A DNA stretch of 7,306 nt from Thermoleophilia bacterium (GCA_025933895.1 JAICZB010000119.1:1-7306), one strand, 5' to 3'; positions 1 to 6,783 are shown, counted from the stretch's first letter. The notes: a model not told the origin generated them from the letters alone. Numbers and translations: made by a program.

Positions 1-307
1 CGTCGACGTTCTGCGTCACGACGGCTCGGACCCAGCCGGGCTTCTCGAGCTCGGCGAGAGCGCGGTGACCGTCGTTCGGCTCCGCCTGCGCGAGTGCATC
101 GAGCCGGAGCGCGTAGAACTCCCAGACCCGCACGGGATCGCGGCGGAACGCGTCGATGTGCGCGACCTCCCCCGGGTCGTACCTGGCCCAGATGCCTTCC
201 GCCGAGCGGAAGTCCGGGATCCCCGACTCGGTGCTGATGCCGGCGCCCGTGAGCACGACACACGGGCGCCGGCGTTCGATCAGCTCAGCCAGCCTCGTGA
301 CGCTCAT
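1..307 (-). CDS. cobB: Sirtuin, NAD-dependent protein deacylase (N-terminal part, cut by window edge)
   Basis: Reading leftward from ATG at 307-305, the frame stays open to the window edge and gives 102 residues. Residues 19-34 carry the sirtuin NAD-binding motif (LTGAGISTESGIPDFR) and residues 98-102 are TQNVD, the loop that contacts NAD and ribose. The catalytic His and the zinc-binding cysteines would lie beyond the edge. Sirtuins remove acyl groups from lysine side chains using NAD. Residues 61-68 (VWEFYALR) place Tyr65 and Arg68 where SIRT5 and E. coli CobB have the Tyr-x-x-Arg pair that binds acidic acyl groups such as succinyl or glutaryl, so desuccinylase or deglutarylase activity is possible; this is inference. 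The start overlaps the end of the DUF2339 gene by 23 bases and has no strong Shine-Dalgarno sequence close by, so translational coupling is likely. The family call is very secure; acyl preference is not. Confidence 0.93.
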   Translation of the reverse strand, partial: MSVTRLAELIERRRPCVVLTGAGISTESGIPDFRSAEGIWARYDPGEVAHIDAFRRDPVRVWEFYALRLDALAQAEPNDGHRALAELEKPGWVRAVVTQNVD

Positions 308-1988
308 GCAGCGACGGTACGCGAACCCTCTGGTAGGCAAACGCGCCGGCGAGGAGCAGCAGGCCGACGGCGAGGAAGGAGGCCACGCGCCAGATCGACT
401 CGAGGTTCGGGAGGTCGACGAGGAAGACCTTTCCCACCGCGAGCGTCAGGACGCCGAGGCCGCCGAGACGAAGCGCGCGCGTGCGCCGCAGCAGCCCGGC
501 GACGATCGCGGCGAAGCCGAGCGCACCCCAGAAGCCCGAGAGGGCGAGCTGCGACGTCTGCGTCGAGTGGTGCAACTGTGCCCCGGCGAGGTCGACCACG
601 AGGCCGCTTGCCAGGTAGACGGCGAGCGCGGCACTGACCCATGCGAGCTTGTCGCCGACCTCCTCCCGGTAGCTGACCACGATCCCGGCGAGCGCCAGCA
701 GGACGAGACCTATCGCTCCGACCGACGTGGGAATCGAGCCGAAGCCCCACGCGAGCGCGGTCGGCCGCGCCTCGAACACGAGCACGTGCACAAGCGCGAG
801 GCCGGCGAACACGAGCGCGGGGGCGAGACCGCGGCCCGGCTTGGCGGAGCGCCGTCCGGCCCAGGCGAGCGCGACCGCCTCGGCCGACCAGGCCCCTACG
901 AGCGCGGGGCCGTCGAGCGCGACAGCGAAGGCGATGCCCACCAGCGCGATCCCGACTGCGTAGAGGAGCAGCGCGATCTCGCGACTCGCGCGCGACCGGT
1001 GCACCAGCCCGCCGAGCACGACGTGCGCGCCGGCGAGCCCGAAGAGCCAGGCGTTCGCCCCGCTCCGGTGCCCGGCGTCGTCGATCAGCCACCAGACGCC
1101 CGCCGCGGCGATCGTCGCGTTCGTGAACAGGAGCGACGCCGACGAGAGGCGCAGCTCGTCCGTCGGCGCCCGGAGCTCGTGGCCGAGGGCGGCGACGACG
1201 TAGAGCAGCCAGAACGCCGCCGCCACGGCGATCGTCAGGCCGAGGTGGTAGCCGTGCTCGTCGTAGAGCCAGGCGGCAGCCTGCGGGACGCTGACGACGT
1301 ACGCGACCGCCGCGAGCCACGTCCACCGTTGGTGGAGGACGACGCCGATCGCCGCGAGGAGCGCGATCGTCATGAACACGAGCGCGCTTGTGTGAGGCTC
1401 CACGTCCACGAACAAAGGCGCCAGCAGCGAGCCGACGATTCCGATGCCGGCGATCTCCTGCGAGCTCCAGCGCACGGCCGTGCCCAGCGCAAGAGCCCCG
1501 ATGATCCCGGCGATCACGAGACCGACGGACGGCGACACGAGGTCGTAGCGGAGCGTGGTCGCGGCGTCGCTCGCGTAGAGCGCGGCGAGGCCGGCGGCGA
1601 CCGTCGCCAGCGCCGCCTGCGCCTTGACGCGGCGCTCGTAGAGCCAGACGCCGAGCGCGACGAGCGCAGCGGAGGCGGCGAACGCGAGCTCCATGCGCGC
1701 GCTCACGCCGATCCAGCCGTTCCGCACGGCCATGACGACGAAGAAGACGGCTGCGACCGAGACGGCGATGCCGCCGACCCAGCCGAGAACACGTCCGCCC
1801 AACAGCTCCTCGAGGTCGAACTGCGCCTTCGGCGGCACAACGCGGGCCGGAGCGGCCGGAGCGGCGGGCCAGGGAGCCTGCTTCGGTGCCGGCACCGGGA
1901 CGGGCGCGGCGGTCTGTCCCAGCAAGCCTTCGAGGGTCTTCACCCGGGCCTCGAGGTAGGTGAGGCGTTGCTCGACCGTGGATTCCAT
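285..1988 (-). CDS. DUF2339 family multi-spanning membrane protein
   Basis: A 567-residue predicted integral membrane protein. Residues about 5-23 form a short heptad-like coiled coil (LTYLEARVKTLEGLL). A Pro/Ala-rich linker follows to about residue 52. From about residue 57 comes the family hallmark FDLEELLGGRVLGWVGGIAV, leading into many consecutive hydrophobic segments. The C-terminal block from about residue 520 (KVFLVDLPNLESIWRVASF) is also typical of DUF2339. The function of the family is unknown; an envelope role is only a guess. An upstream in-frame ATG at 2015-2013 would add nine residues, but the ATG at 1988-1986 is preceded at ideal distance by AAGGAGGA, so I take the internal start. 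The upstream ATG also lies inside a palindromic operator at the predicted transcription start. The gene is followed by an overlapping sirtuin gene, so the two are probably one transcript. Confidence 0.9.
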   Translation of the reverse strand: MESTVEQRLTYLEARVKTLEGLLGQTAAPVPVPAPKQAPWPAAPAAPARVVPPKAQFDLEELLGGRVLGWVGGIAVSVAAVFFVVMAVRNGWIGVSARMELAFAASAALVALGVWLYERRVKAQAALATVAAGLAALYASDAATTLRYDLVSPSVGLVIAGIIGALALGTAVRWSSQEIAGIGIVGSLLAPLFVDVEPHTSALVFMTIALLAAIGVVLHQRWTWLAAVAYVVSVPQAAAWLYDEHGYHLGLTIAVAAAFWLLYVVAALGHELRAPTDELRLSSASLLFTNATIAAAGVWWLIDDAGHRSGANAWLFGLAGAHVVLGGLVHRSRASREIALLLYAVGIALVGIAFAVALDGPALVGAWSAEAVALAWAGRRSAKPGRGLAPALVFAGLALVHVLVFEARPTALAWGFGSIPTSVGAIGLVLLALAGIVVSYREEVGDKLAWVSAALAVYLASGLVVDLAGAQLHHSTQTSQLALSGFWGALGFAAIVAGLLRRTRALRLGGLGVLTLAVGKVFLVDLPNLESIWRVASFLAVGLLLLAGAFAYQRVRVPSLHERHEAG

Positions 1989-1994
1989 GTGCTC

Positions 1995-2002
1995 TCCTCC
2001 TT
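1995..2002 (-). promoter_or_regulatory. Strong Shine-Dalgarno for the DUF2339 gene
   Basis: The minus strand reads AAGGAGGA, then 6 bases, then ATG at 1988-1986. This near-ideal ribosome binding site decides the start over the in-frame ATG at 2015-2013, which has no such site upstream. Confidence 0.85.
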
Positions 2003-2013
2003 GGGAGCCGGTC

Positions 2014-2029
2014 ATAGCATTCTTGCTAT
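2014..2029. promoter_or_regulatory. Palindromic operator copy 1 (ATAGCA-N4-TGCTAT)
   Basis: A perfect 6-bp inverted repeat around a 4-base spacer (ATAGCA TTCT TGCTAT). It is one of two copies with identical arms whose centres are 24 bp apart. It is AT-rich against a GC-rich background. It covers the predicted transcription start of the leftward DUF2339 gene, a classic repressor position. The cognate regulator is not identifiable here. Confidence 0.7.
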
Positions 2030-2032
2030 ACG

Positions 2033-2062
2033 TCTATATAGCACTTCTGCTATGTGCGTCAA
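2033..2062 (-). promoter_or_regulatory. Predicted sigma-70-type promoter for DUF2339-sirtuin
   Basis: On the minus strand, TTGACG (2062-2057) matches the -35 consensus at five of six positions. The -10 box is either TATATA (2040-2035, 16-base spacer) or TATAGA (2038-2033, 18-base spacer). Transcription would start near 2026-2028, about 40 bases before the ATG, leaving room for the Shine-Dalgarno sequence. The spacer contains operator copy 2 almost exactly, so a bound regulator would exclude polymerase. Confidence 0.65.
2038..2053. promoter_or_regulatory. Palindromic operator copy 2 (ATAGCA-N4-TGCTAT)
   Basis: A perfect inverted repeat with the same arms as copy 1 and a different spacer (CTTC). 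It fills the interval between the predicted -35 and -10 boxes of the leftward promoter. It also sits about 32-47 bases upstream of the GTG of the rightward thioesterase gene, so one regulator could act on both divergent genes. Confidence 0.7.
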
Positions 2063-2070
2063 GCCTGGGA

Positions 2071-2076
2071 TAGGCT
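2071..2076 (+). promoter_or_regulatory. Candidate -10 box for a leaderless thioesterase transcript
   Basis: TAGGCT fits the TAnnnT pattern of actinobacterial -10 boxes and ends 8 bases before the GTG at 2085, the spacing expected if transcription begins at or near the start codon. There is no convincing -35 box and no good Shine-Dalgarno sequence. The hexamer is also within a small inverted repeat (AGCCT-N5-AGGCT, 2062-2076). Confidence 0.4.
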
Positions 2077-2084
2077 CGCGCCCC

Positions 2085-2493
2085 GTGGACGGCTACTCGT
2101 TCTCGACGCCGGTGCGCGTGCGCTTCGCCGATACCGACGCGCAGGGGATCGCGCACAACGCCGCCTATCTCGTCTGGTTCGAGGTCGCGCGCGTCGAGTA
2201 CCTGCGCACCTTCGCCGGCGGCTACCAGGCGCTCCGGGACCGCGGGATCGAGGCGATCGTCCTCGAGTCGCTCTGCCGCTATCGCGTGCCCGTGCGCTTC
2301 GACGACGAGCTCGTCGTCAACACGCGGTGCGTGAGCCTGCGCGGCGCCCGCTTCCGGTACGAGTACGCCATCGCGCGCGGCGAGGAGATCGTCGCGGACG
2401 GCCACACCGAGCACGCGTGCGTCGACTCGGTGACGCTGCGGCCGACGCGCGTCCCCGAGTGGCTCGCAGAGGCGATCGAAGCCGCCGAGGGCG

Positions 2494-2510
<17 letters not shown>
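2085..2510 (+). CDS. Acyl-CoA thioesterase, hotdog fold, 4HBT/YbgC-like
   Basis: A 141-residue single hotdog-domain protein, the usual size for this family. Residues 11-36 read RVRFADTDAQGIAHNAAYLVWFEVAR apart from exact boundaries: the family block in which Asp18 of DTDAQG is expected to be the catalytic acid, followed by the Tyr and Glu-x-x-Arg of the central helix. Enzymes of this type hydrolyse acyl-CoA thioesters in the cytoplasm; the substrate cannot be read from sequence, and FadM-, YbgC- and 4-hydroxybenzoyl-CoA-type members look alike. I chose GTG 2085 because it puts the motif at the usual distance from the N-terminus and has a possible leaderless -10 box. An in-frame ATG at 2052 would add 11 residues and begin inside operator copy 2. 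Two acyl-CoA dehydrogenases lie downstream, and the gene overlaps the end of the first by 17 bases, tail to tail. Confidence 0.85.
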
Positions 2511-3678
<1,168 letters not shown>

Positions 3679-3682
3679 CAAG

Positions 3683-3688
3683 CCCTCC
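3683..3688 (-). promoter_or_regulatory. Shine-Dalgarno for the medium-chain-type dehydrogenase
   Basis: The minus strand reads GGAGGG just before CTTG and ATG 3678. It supports the ATG rather than the preceding TTG, and shows that this transcript has a leader, unlike the divergent glutaryl-CoA dehydrogenase gene. Confidence 0.7.
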
Positions 3689-3695
3689 AGGATGC

Positions 3696-3715
3696 TTGAT
3701 TGACTAGTCAGTCAA
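3696..3715. promoter_or_regulatory. 20-bp palindromic operator, TetR-family type
   Basis: TTGATTGACTAGTCAGTCAA is an inverted repeat with nine of ten base pairs matched, containing the perfect core TGACTAGTCA. Nested TGACT-type arms and this length are typical of TetR-family operators. The core resembles the FadR boxes that control fatty-acid degradation genes in Bacillus. It lies 18 bases before the ATG of the leftward dehydrogenase, over its predicted transcription start, and about 46 bases upstream of the rightward dehydrogenase start. The expected ligand is an acyl-CoA. The regulator gene is not in the window. Confidence 0.75.
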
Positions 3716-3720
3716 AGATA
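3715..3720 (-). promoter_or_regulatory. Candidate -10 box for the medium-chain-type dehydrogenase
   Basis: The minus strand reads TATCTT directly upstream of the palindrome, matching four of six consensus positions. Transcription would start near 3708, inside the operator. I see no clear -35 box. Confidence 0.45.
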
Positions 3721-3749
3721 CTCGCTGCACCGCGAACCGGCTAGATCCG

Positions 3750-3755
3750 TACGAT
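3750..3755 (+). promoter_or_regulatory. Candidate -10 box for a leaderless glutaryl-CoA dehydrogenase transcript
   Basis: TACGAT is followed by 6 bases and then GTG 3762. The fit to TAnnnT and the spacing suggest transcription starting at the G of the start codon. No Shine-Dalgarno sequence is present upstream, which agrees with leaderless translation. Confidence 0.5.
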
Positions 3756-3761
3756 TGACCC

Positions 3762-4949
3762 GTGGCGACGACCGCGAAGAAGACCGAGCTCGACCCGAGC
3801 GACTTCCTCGCGCTCGACGCCCTCCTCTCCGACGAGGAGCGGGCGATCCGCGACACCGTGCGCCGGTTCGTCACGGAGCAGGTCAAGCCGTACGTGGGTG
3901 ACTGGTTCGAGCGCGGCGAGCTTCCGACCGAGCTGATCCCGGAGCTCGCGAAGCTCGGTCTGTTCGGGATGCACCTCGAGGGCTACGGCCTGCCCGAGGC
4001 GAGCTCCGTCATGTACGGGCTCGTCTGCCAGGAGCTCGAGGCGGGCGACGCGGGCATCCGCAGCCTCGTGTCGGTGCAGGGCTCGCTCTCGATGTACGCG
4101 ATCTGGAAGTGGGGCTCCGAGGAGCAGAAGCAGCGCTGGCTGCCGCCGATGCACGCCGGCGAGAAGATCGGCTGCTTCGGGCTGACCGAGCCGGACGCCG
4201 GCTCCGATCCCGGCTCGATGCGGACGACGGCGAAGCGCGACGGCTCGGACTGGATCCTCAACGGCTCGAAGATGTGGATCACGAACGGGACGATCGCCGA
4301 TGTCGCGGTCGTCTGGGCCCGCACCGAGGACGGCGACATCAACGGCTTCCTCGTCGAGAAGGACATGGACGGATTCGAGGCGCCGCTCATGCACCGCAAG
4401 CTCTCGTTGCGGGCGTCGGTCACGTCCGAGCTCGTGTTGCGCGACGTGCGCGTTCCCGAGGAGAACCGCTTCCCGGAGATCGCGAGCCTGCGCGGGCCGC
4501 TCTCGTGCCTCAACGAGGCGCGCTTCGGAATCGTCTTCGGCGTCGTGGGCTCGGCGCGCACGTGCCTAGAGACGGCGCTCGACTACGCGAAGGAGCGGAT
4601 CGTCTTCGGCAAGCCGATCGCCGGCTATCAGCTGACGCAGCAGAAGCTCGCCGAGATGGCACTCGAGGTGAACCGCGGCGCGCTCGTCGCCCTCCATCTC
4701 GGCCGCATGAAGGACAAGGGGACACTCCGGCCCGAGCACGTCTCGATGGGAAAGATGGGCAACGTCCGCGGCGCGCTCGAGGTGGCCCGCACGGCGCGCT
4801 CGATCCTGGGCGGCAACGGGATCACGCTCGAGTACCCCGTGATCCGCCACATGAACAACCTCGAGACCGTGCTCACGTACGAGGGCACGCACGAGGTGCA
4901 CACGCTCTCGGTCGGCAAGGCGCTGACCGGCGAGAACGCGTTCCGCTAG
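3762..4949 (+). CDS. gcdH: Glutaryl-CoA dehydrogenase
   Basis: A 395-residue acyl-CoA dehydrogenase that matches glutaryl-CoA dehydrogenase along its whole length. Such enzymes oxidise and decarboxylate glutaryl-CoA to crotonyl-CoA in lysine, tryptophan and aromatic breakdown, using FAD and an electron-transfer flavoprotein. Residues 138-153 (CFGLTEPDAGSDPGSM) are the flavin-binding signature. Glu374 in LTYEGTHEVH is the expected catalytic base. The run around residues 99-109 (IRSLVSVQGSL) keeps Arg100 and Ser104 at the places where the human enzyme uses Arg94 and Ser98 to hold the substrate carboxylate, which supports a dicarboxylyl-CoA substrate. The C-terminal part (LGGNGITLEYPVIRHMNNLE) is also characteristic. 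Start is GTG, probably leaderless. It is divergent from the medium-chain-type dehydrogenase. Its last bases overlap the end of the oppositely oriented cupin gene through a shared CTAG. Whether it decarboxylates cannot be decided here. Confidence 0.92.
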   Translation: MATTAKKTELDPSDFLALDALLSDEERAIRDTVRRFVTEQVKPYVGDWFERGELPTELIPELAKLGLFGMHLEGYGLPEASSVMYGLVCQELEAGDAGIRSLVSVQGSLSMYAIWKWGSEEQKQRWLPPMHAGEKIGCFGLTEPDAGSDPGSMRTTAKRDGSDWILNGSKMWITNGTIADVAVVWARTEDGDINGFLVEKDMDGFEAPLMHRKLSLRASVTSELVLRDVRVPEENRFPEIASLRGPLSCLNEARFGIVFGVVGSARTCLETALDYAKERIVFGKPIAGYQLTQQKLAEMALEVNRGALVALHLGRMKDKGTLRPEHVSMGKMGNVRGALEVARTARSILGGNGITLEYPVIRHMNNLETVLTYEGTHEVHTLSVGKALTGENAFR

Positions 4950-5395
4950 ACCGAGCCTTCTCCGTCCCAGTAGTCGACGGCGTCCTCGAGCCGGAAGCAC
5001 TTCCCCTTCGCGGCGACCTTGCCGCTGTCCGGATAAACGGGCAGGGTCGAGCGGTTGAGCGTCGAGAACAGCGCGACGCGCGCGGACTCGCCGCTGCGAT
5101 TCAGGAACGTGTGCGCCCCCTCCTCGCCTTCGGGGAACGGGACGATGTCGCCGGCGCGAAGCTCGTGCTCGCCGTAGGGCGTGCGCACCGTGGGCGTGCC
5201 TGCAACGACGACCGCCCATTCCTCGTTACCGAGGTGGTAGTGGTAGGGCCAGAGCTGCTCGCCCGGCGGAAGGTCGTAGAGGCCGCAGCCGAGAAGCTCG
5301 GCGCCGAGTGGCCCACCCACCCACCGGCCGCGGAAGCGGAAGCCGTCGCGGTCTTCCTCGTCCCCGGGCTCGAGGTCGAGGAGATTGACGATCAT
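4946..5395 (-). CDS. Cupin-domain protein (second of tandem pair)
   Basis: A 149-residue single-domain cupin. Motif 1 is at residues 43-59, with His52, His54 and Glu58/Glu59 in PYHYHLGNEEW as metal-ligand candidates. Motif 2 is at residues 86-99 (PFPEGEEGAHTFLN), with His95 as the last ligand. A conserved LPVYPDSGKV follows at residues 118-127. Such folds bind a divalent metal and may be isomerases, oxygenases, epimerases or plain ligand binders; no substrate can be assigned. The start ATG 5395 is preceded by GAGGAG at 5 bases and overlaps the stop of the upstream cupin as ATGA. The frame extends further upstream, but that stretch is antisense-like Arg/Gly-rich read-through without similarity. 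It is a clear paralogue of its neighbour, sharing PPGE, HxH, RTP, GEeGAH and VYPDdGK blocks. It is the last gene of the leftward unit with the enolase-like gene. Confidence 0.88.
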   Translation of the reverse strand: MIVNLLDLEPGDEEDRDGFRFRGRWVGGPLGAELLGCGLYDLPPGEQLWPYHYHLGNEEWAVVVAGTPTVRTPYGEHELRAGDIVPFPEGEEGAHTFLNRSGESARVALFSTLNRSTLPVYPDSGKVAAKGKCFRLEDAVDYWDGEGSV

Positions 5396-5790
5396 CGCTG
5401 CTCCTCGACCCAGCCGCGGATCGTCTCCATGTCGTCGCGACTCGAACCCGCGATGACGCGGATCTTGCCGTCGTCGGGATAGACGGCGACCTCCGGGTCC
5501 GAGACCGACGAGAAGAACGCGACGCGGACCTGCTCGCCGGTGTCGTTGCGGAGCTGGTGGGCGCCCGCCTCCCCGCGCCGGAACAGCGCAGCGTCCCAGG
5601 GCCGCAGCCGATTCTCGTCGTCGGGCGTGCGGAGCATGGGCTCCCCCTCGAGGACCAGCAGCCACTCCTCTTCCCCGACGTGCCAGTGGTACGGGCTCGC
5701 CTCTCCCGGCGGCAACTCGTAGACCGTGCAGCCCCATTCCCGCGCGCCGAGCGCCTCACCGAGACGACCTGTGTCCTCGAACAGGTTCAG
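5392..5790 (-). CDS. Cupin-domain protein (first of tandem pair), probable CTG start
   Basis: With the start proposed here the protein has 132 residues. Cupin motif 1 is at residues 27-42, with His35, His37 and Glu41/Glu42 in YHWHVGEEEW. Motif 2 is near residues 70-82 (FRRGEAGAHQLRN), with His78; the usual Pro is replaced by Arg. VAVYPDDGKIRV follows at residues 101-112. There is no ATG or GTG where the homologous N-terminus should begin; the first ordinary start is TTG at 5715, which would delete the first strand. The CTG at 5790-5788 restores NLFEDTGRL...CTVYELPPGE, matching the second cupin. It has GAGGGGAG 6 bases upstream and overlaps the preceding stop as CTGA, the same arrangement as the following ATGA junction. 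The function is unknown; metal binding is likely. The gene assignment is firm and the CTG start is probable. Confidence 0.8.
   Translation of the reverse strand: MNLFEDTGRLGEALGAREWGCTVYELPPGEASPYHWHVGEEEWLLVLEGEPMLRTPDDENRLRPWDAALFRRGEAGAHQLRNDTGEQVRVAFFSSVSDPEVAVYPDDGKIRVIAGSSRDDMETIRGWVEEQR
5401..5406 (-). promoter_or_regulatory. Shine-Dalgarno for the second cupin gene
   Basis: The minus strand reads GAGGAG, 5 bases before ATG 5395, and lies within the 3' end of the first cupin gene. It fixes the start and allows reinitiation at the ATGA junction. Confidence 0.7.
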
Positions 5791-6770
5791 AAGCCACTCC
5801 CCTCGGGCGCCGGCAGCGGGCTCTGCGGCAGGCCCTCGCGCGGCTCGCCCTCGTTGTAATCGCCCGGCGCGACGTCGTTCGGCCCGTCCGGATAGAAGAT
5901 GCTCGCAAGCCGCTGGATCTGGAGGCGGCCCGGGCCGAGCTCGTACTGGCCGCCGCCGTACATCCGGATGCCGCGCTCCTCACAAGCCTCGATCGTCTCG
6001 AACAGCTCGCGCACAGTGCCGAAGCGCGACGGCTTGATGTTGAGCCAGCGCGGCTCGAGCGGCAGCCCGTCGAGGTCGCTCAGGGAATGGACGGGCGCGT
6101 CGAAGCTCAGGCGATCCTCGGCTCCGGCGAGCGCCTCGCGGAGGCCGTCCTCGAGCCAGGCGTCCTCGATGATCGCGTCGGGCAGCTCATCGGCCACCGC
6201 GCGGTAGAGCTCGGGATCCGGCGCGAGGTCGACGCTCGTGCCGCGGTAGTACGCCTTGAGGTCGACGACACGGACGCAGTCGAGCTCGCGGAGCCGGCGG
6301 AGCAGCTCCCGGTCCCAGTCCTTCTCCGCGTCGAGCTTGAACTCGAGCTCCGGCGCGGCCGCGAGCCAGCGTTCCGGCGCCGCGCGCGTCGAGACGACGA
6401 AGCGGACGGGGCGCTCCTCGCGCCCGAGCGCCTCACCGAGGCCGATCTCGCGCTGCCGGAGGGCGAGGTCGAGCGCGGCGCTCTCGAACGCCCAGCGACG
6501 GTAGCCCTCGGTCAGCTCCTCGAGATCGTCGAGGCGGTGGGAGAAGTCCTCGAGGCTCCACGTCCCCGCGAGCATGAGCTCGTCGGGCACTCCGTCGTGC
6601 ATCTCGGCGTCATAGGTGACGTCCTCGCCCACGCCGTCCTGCCCGGCCCCGGCGAGGGCGACGGTCGTCGTGACGCGCGTCCAGCCCGACGGCGTCTCCG
6701 ACTCCCGGCGCTCGAGCCTGTAGCCGTCGACCCGGAGCTCGAGCTCCGCGACGGATTCCCAGAGCGACAT
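5787..6770 (-). CDS. Enolase-superfamily protein (mandelate racemase/muconate cycloisomerase-like)
   Basis: A 327-residue protein with the layout of the enolase superfamily. An N-terminal capping region (about 1-95) is followed by a barrel. Residues 96-117 (ESAALDLALRQREIGLGEALG) match the helix that opens the barrel. Candidate metal ligands at successive strand ends are Asp170 (VVDLKAYY), Glu202 (IIEDAW) and Asp224 (SFDAPV). Candidate general acid/base lysines are Lys145 (EFKLD) and Lys246 (LNIKPSR). The C-terminal stretch YGGGQYELGPGRLQIQRLAS corresponds to the closing strand and helix. Members abstract a proton next to a carboxylate with Mg2+; the substrate is unknown. The second residue of the usual Lys-x-Lys pair is Asp147 here. 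I start at ATG 6770, which has a -10-like TATGCT six bases upstream; another start at 6803 would run through the divergent gene. The stop overlaps the cupin start by four bases, so the three genes form one unit. Confidence 0.8.
   Translation of the reverse strand: MSLWESVAELELRVDGYRLERRESETPSGWTRVTTTVALAGAGQDGVGEDVTYDAEMHDGVPDELMLAGTWSLEDFSHRLDDLEELTEGYRRWAFESAALDLALRQREIGLGEALGREERPVRFVVSTRAAPERWLAAAPELEFKLDAEKDWDRELLRRLRELDCVRVVDLKAYYRGTSVDLAPDPELYRAVADELPDAIIEDAWLEDGLREALAGAEDRLSFDAPVHSLSDLDGLPLEPRWLNIKPSRFGTVRELFETIEACEERGIRMYGGGQYELGPGRLQIQRLASIFYPDGPNDVAPGDYNEGEPREGLPQSPLPAPEGSGF
5797..5804 (-). promoter_or_regulatory. Shine-Dalgarno supporting the CTG start of the first cupin
   Basis: The minus strand reads GAGGGGAG, then 6 bases, then CTG 5790-5788. 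It sits within the last codons of the enolase-like gene. It has no other start codon at a suitable distance in an open frame, which is the main argument for CTG initiation. Confidence 0.6.
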
Positions 6771-6783
6771 ACTGCGAGCATAT
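6768..6783. promoter_or_regulatory. Compact divergent promoter with overlapping start codons
   Basis: Only 11 bases (6771-6781) separate the two start codons. Leftward, the minus strand has TATGCT (6782-6777), six bases before ATG 6770. Rightward, CATACT (6768-6773) lies eight bases before ATG 6782. Each -10-like box overlaps the start codon of the opposite gene, and neither gene has a Shine-Dalgarno sequence, so both transcripts are probably leaderless. The -35 boxes, if any, would lie inside the opposite coding sequences. Confidence 0.5.

Noticed and set aside
2062..2076. Small inverted repeat AGCCT-GGGAT-AGGCT as a terminator or operator
   Set aside because: A five-base stem is too short to be convincing and has no U-rich tail; it overlaps the proposed -10 box, so I only mention it there.
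156..2084. A very long rightward open frame that leads into the thioesterase and would give a 784-residue protein
   Set aside because: Its first 600 or so residues are Arg/Glu/Asp-rich low-complexity sequence produced by reading the antisense strand of the DUF2339 gene. Only the part from about 2085 has family similarity.
4109..5482. Long rightward frame of 457 residues overlapping glutaryl-CoA dehydrogenase and both cupins
   Set aside because: Arg-rich composition with no recognisable domain. It lies out of frame with one verified gene and antisense to others, a GC-rich shadow.
5396..5737. Upstream extension of the second cupin frame by 114 residues
   Set aside because: The extension is Arg/Gly/Pro-rich, overlaps the first cupin in another frame, and a Shine-Dalgarno plus ATGA overlap support the start at 5395.
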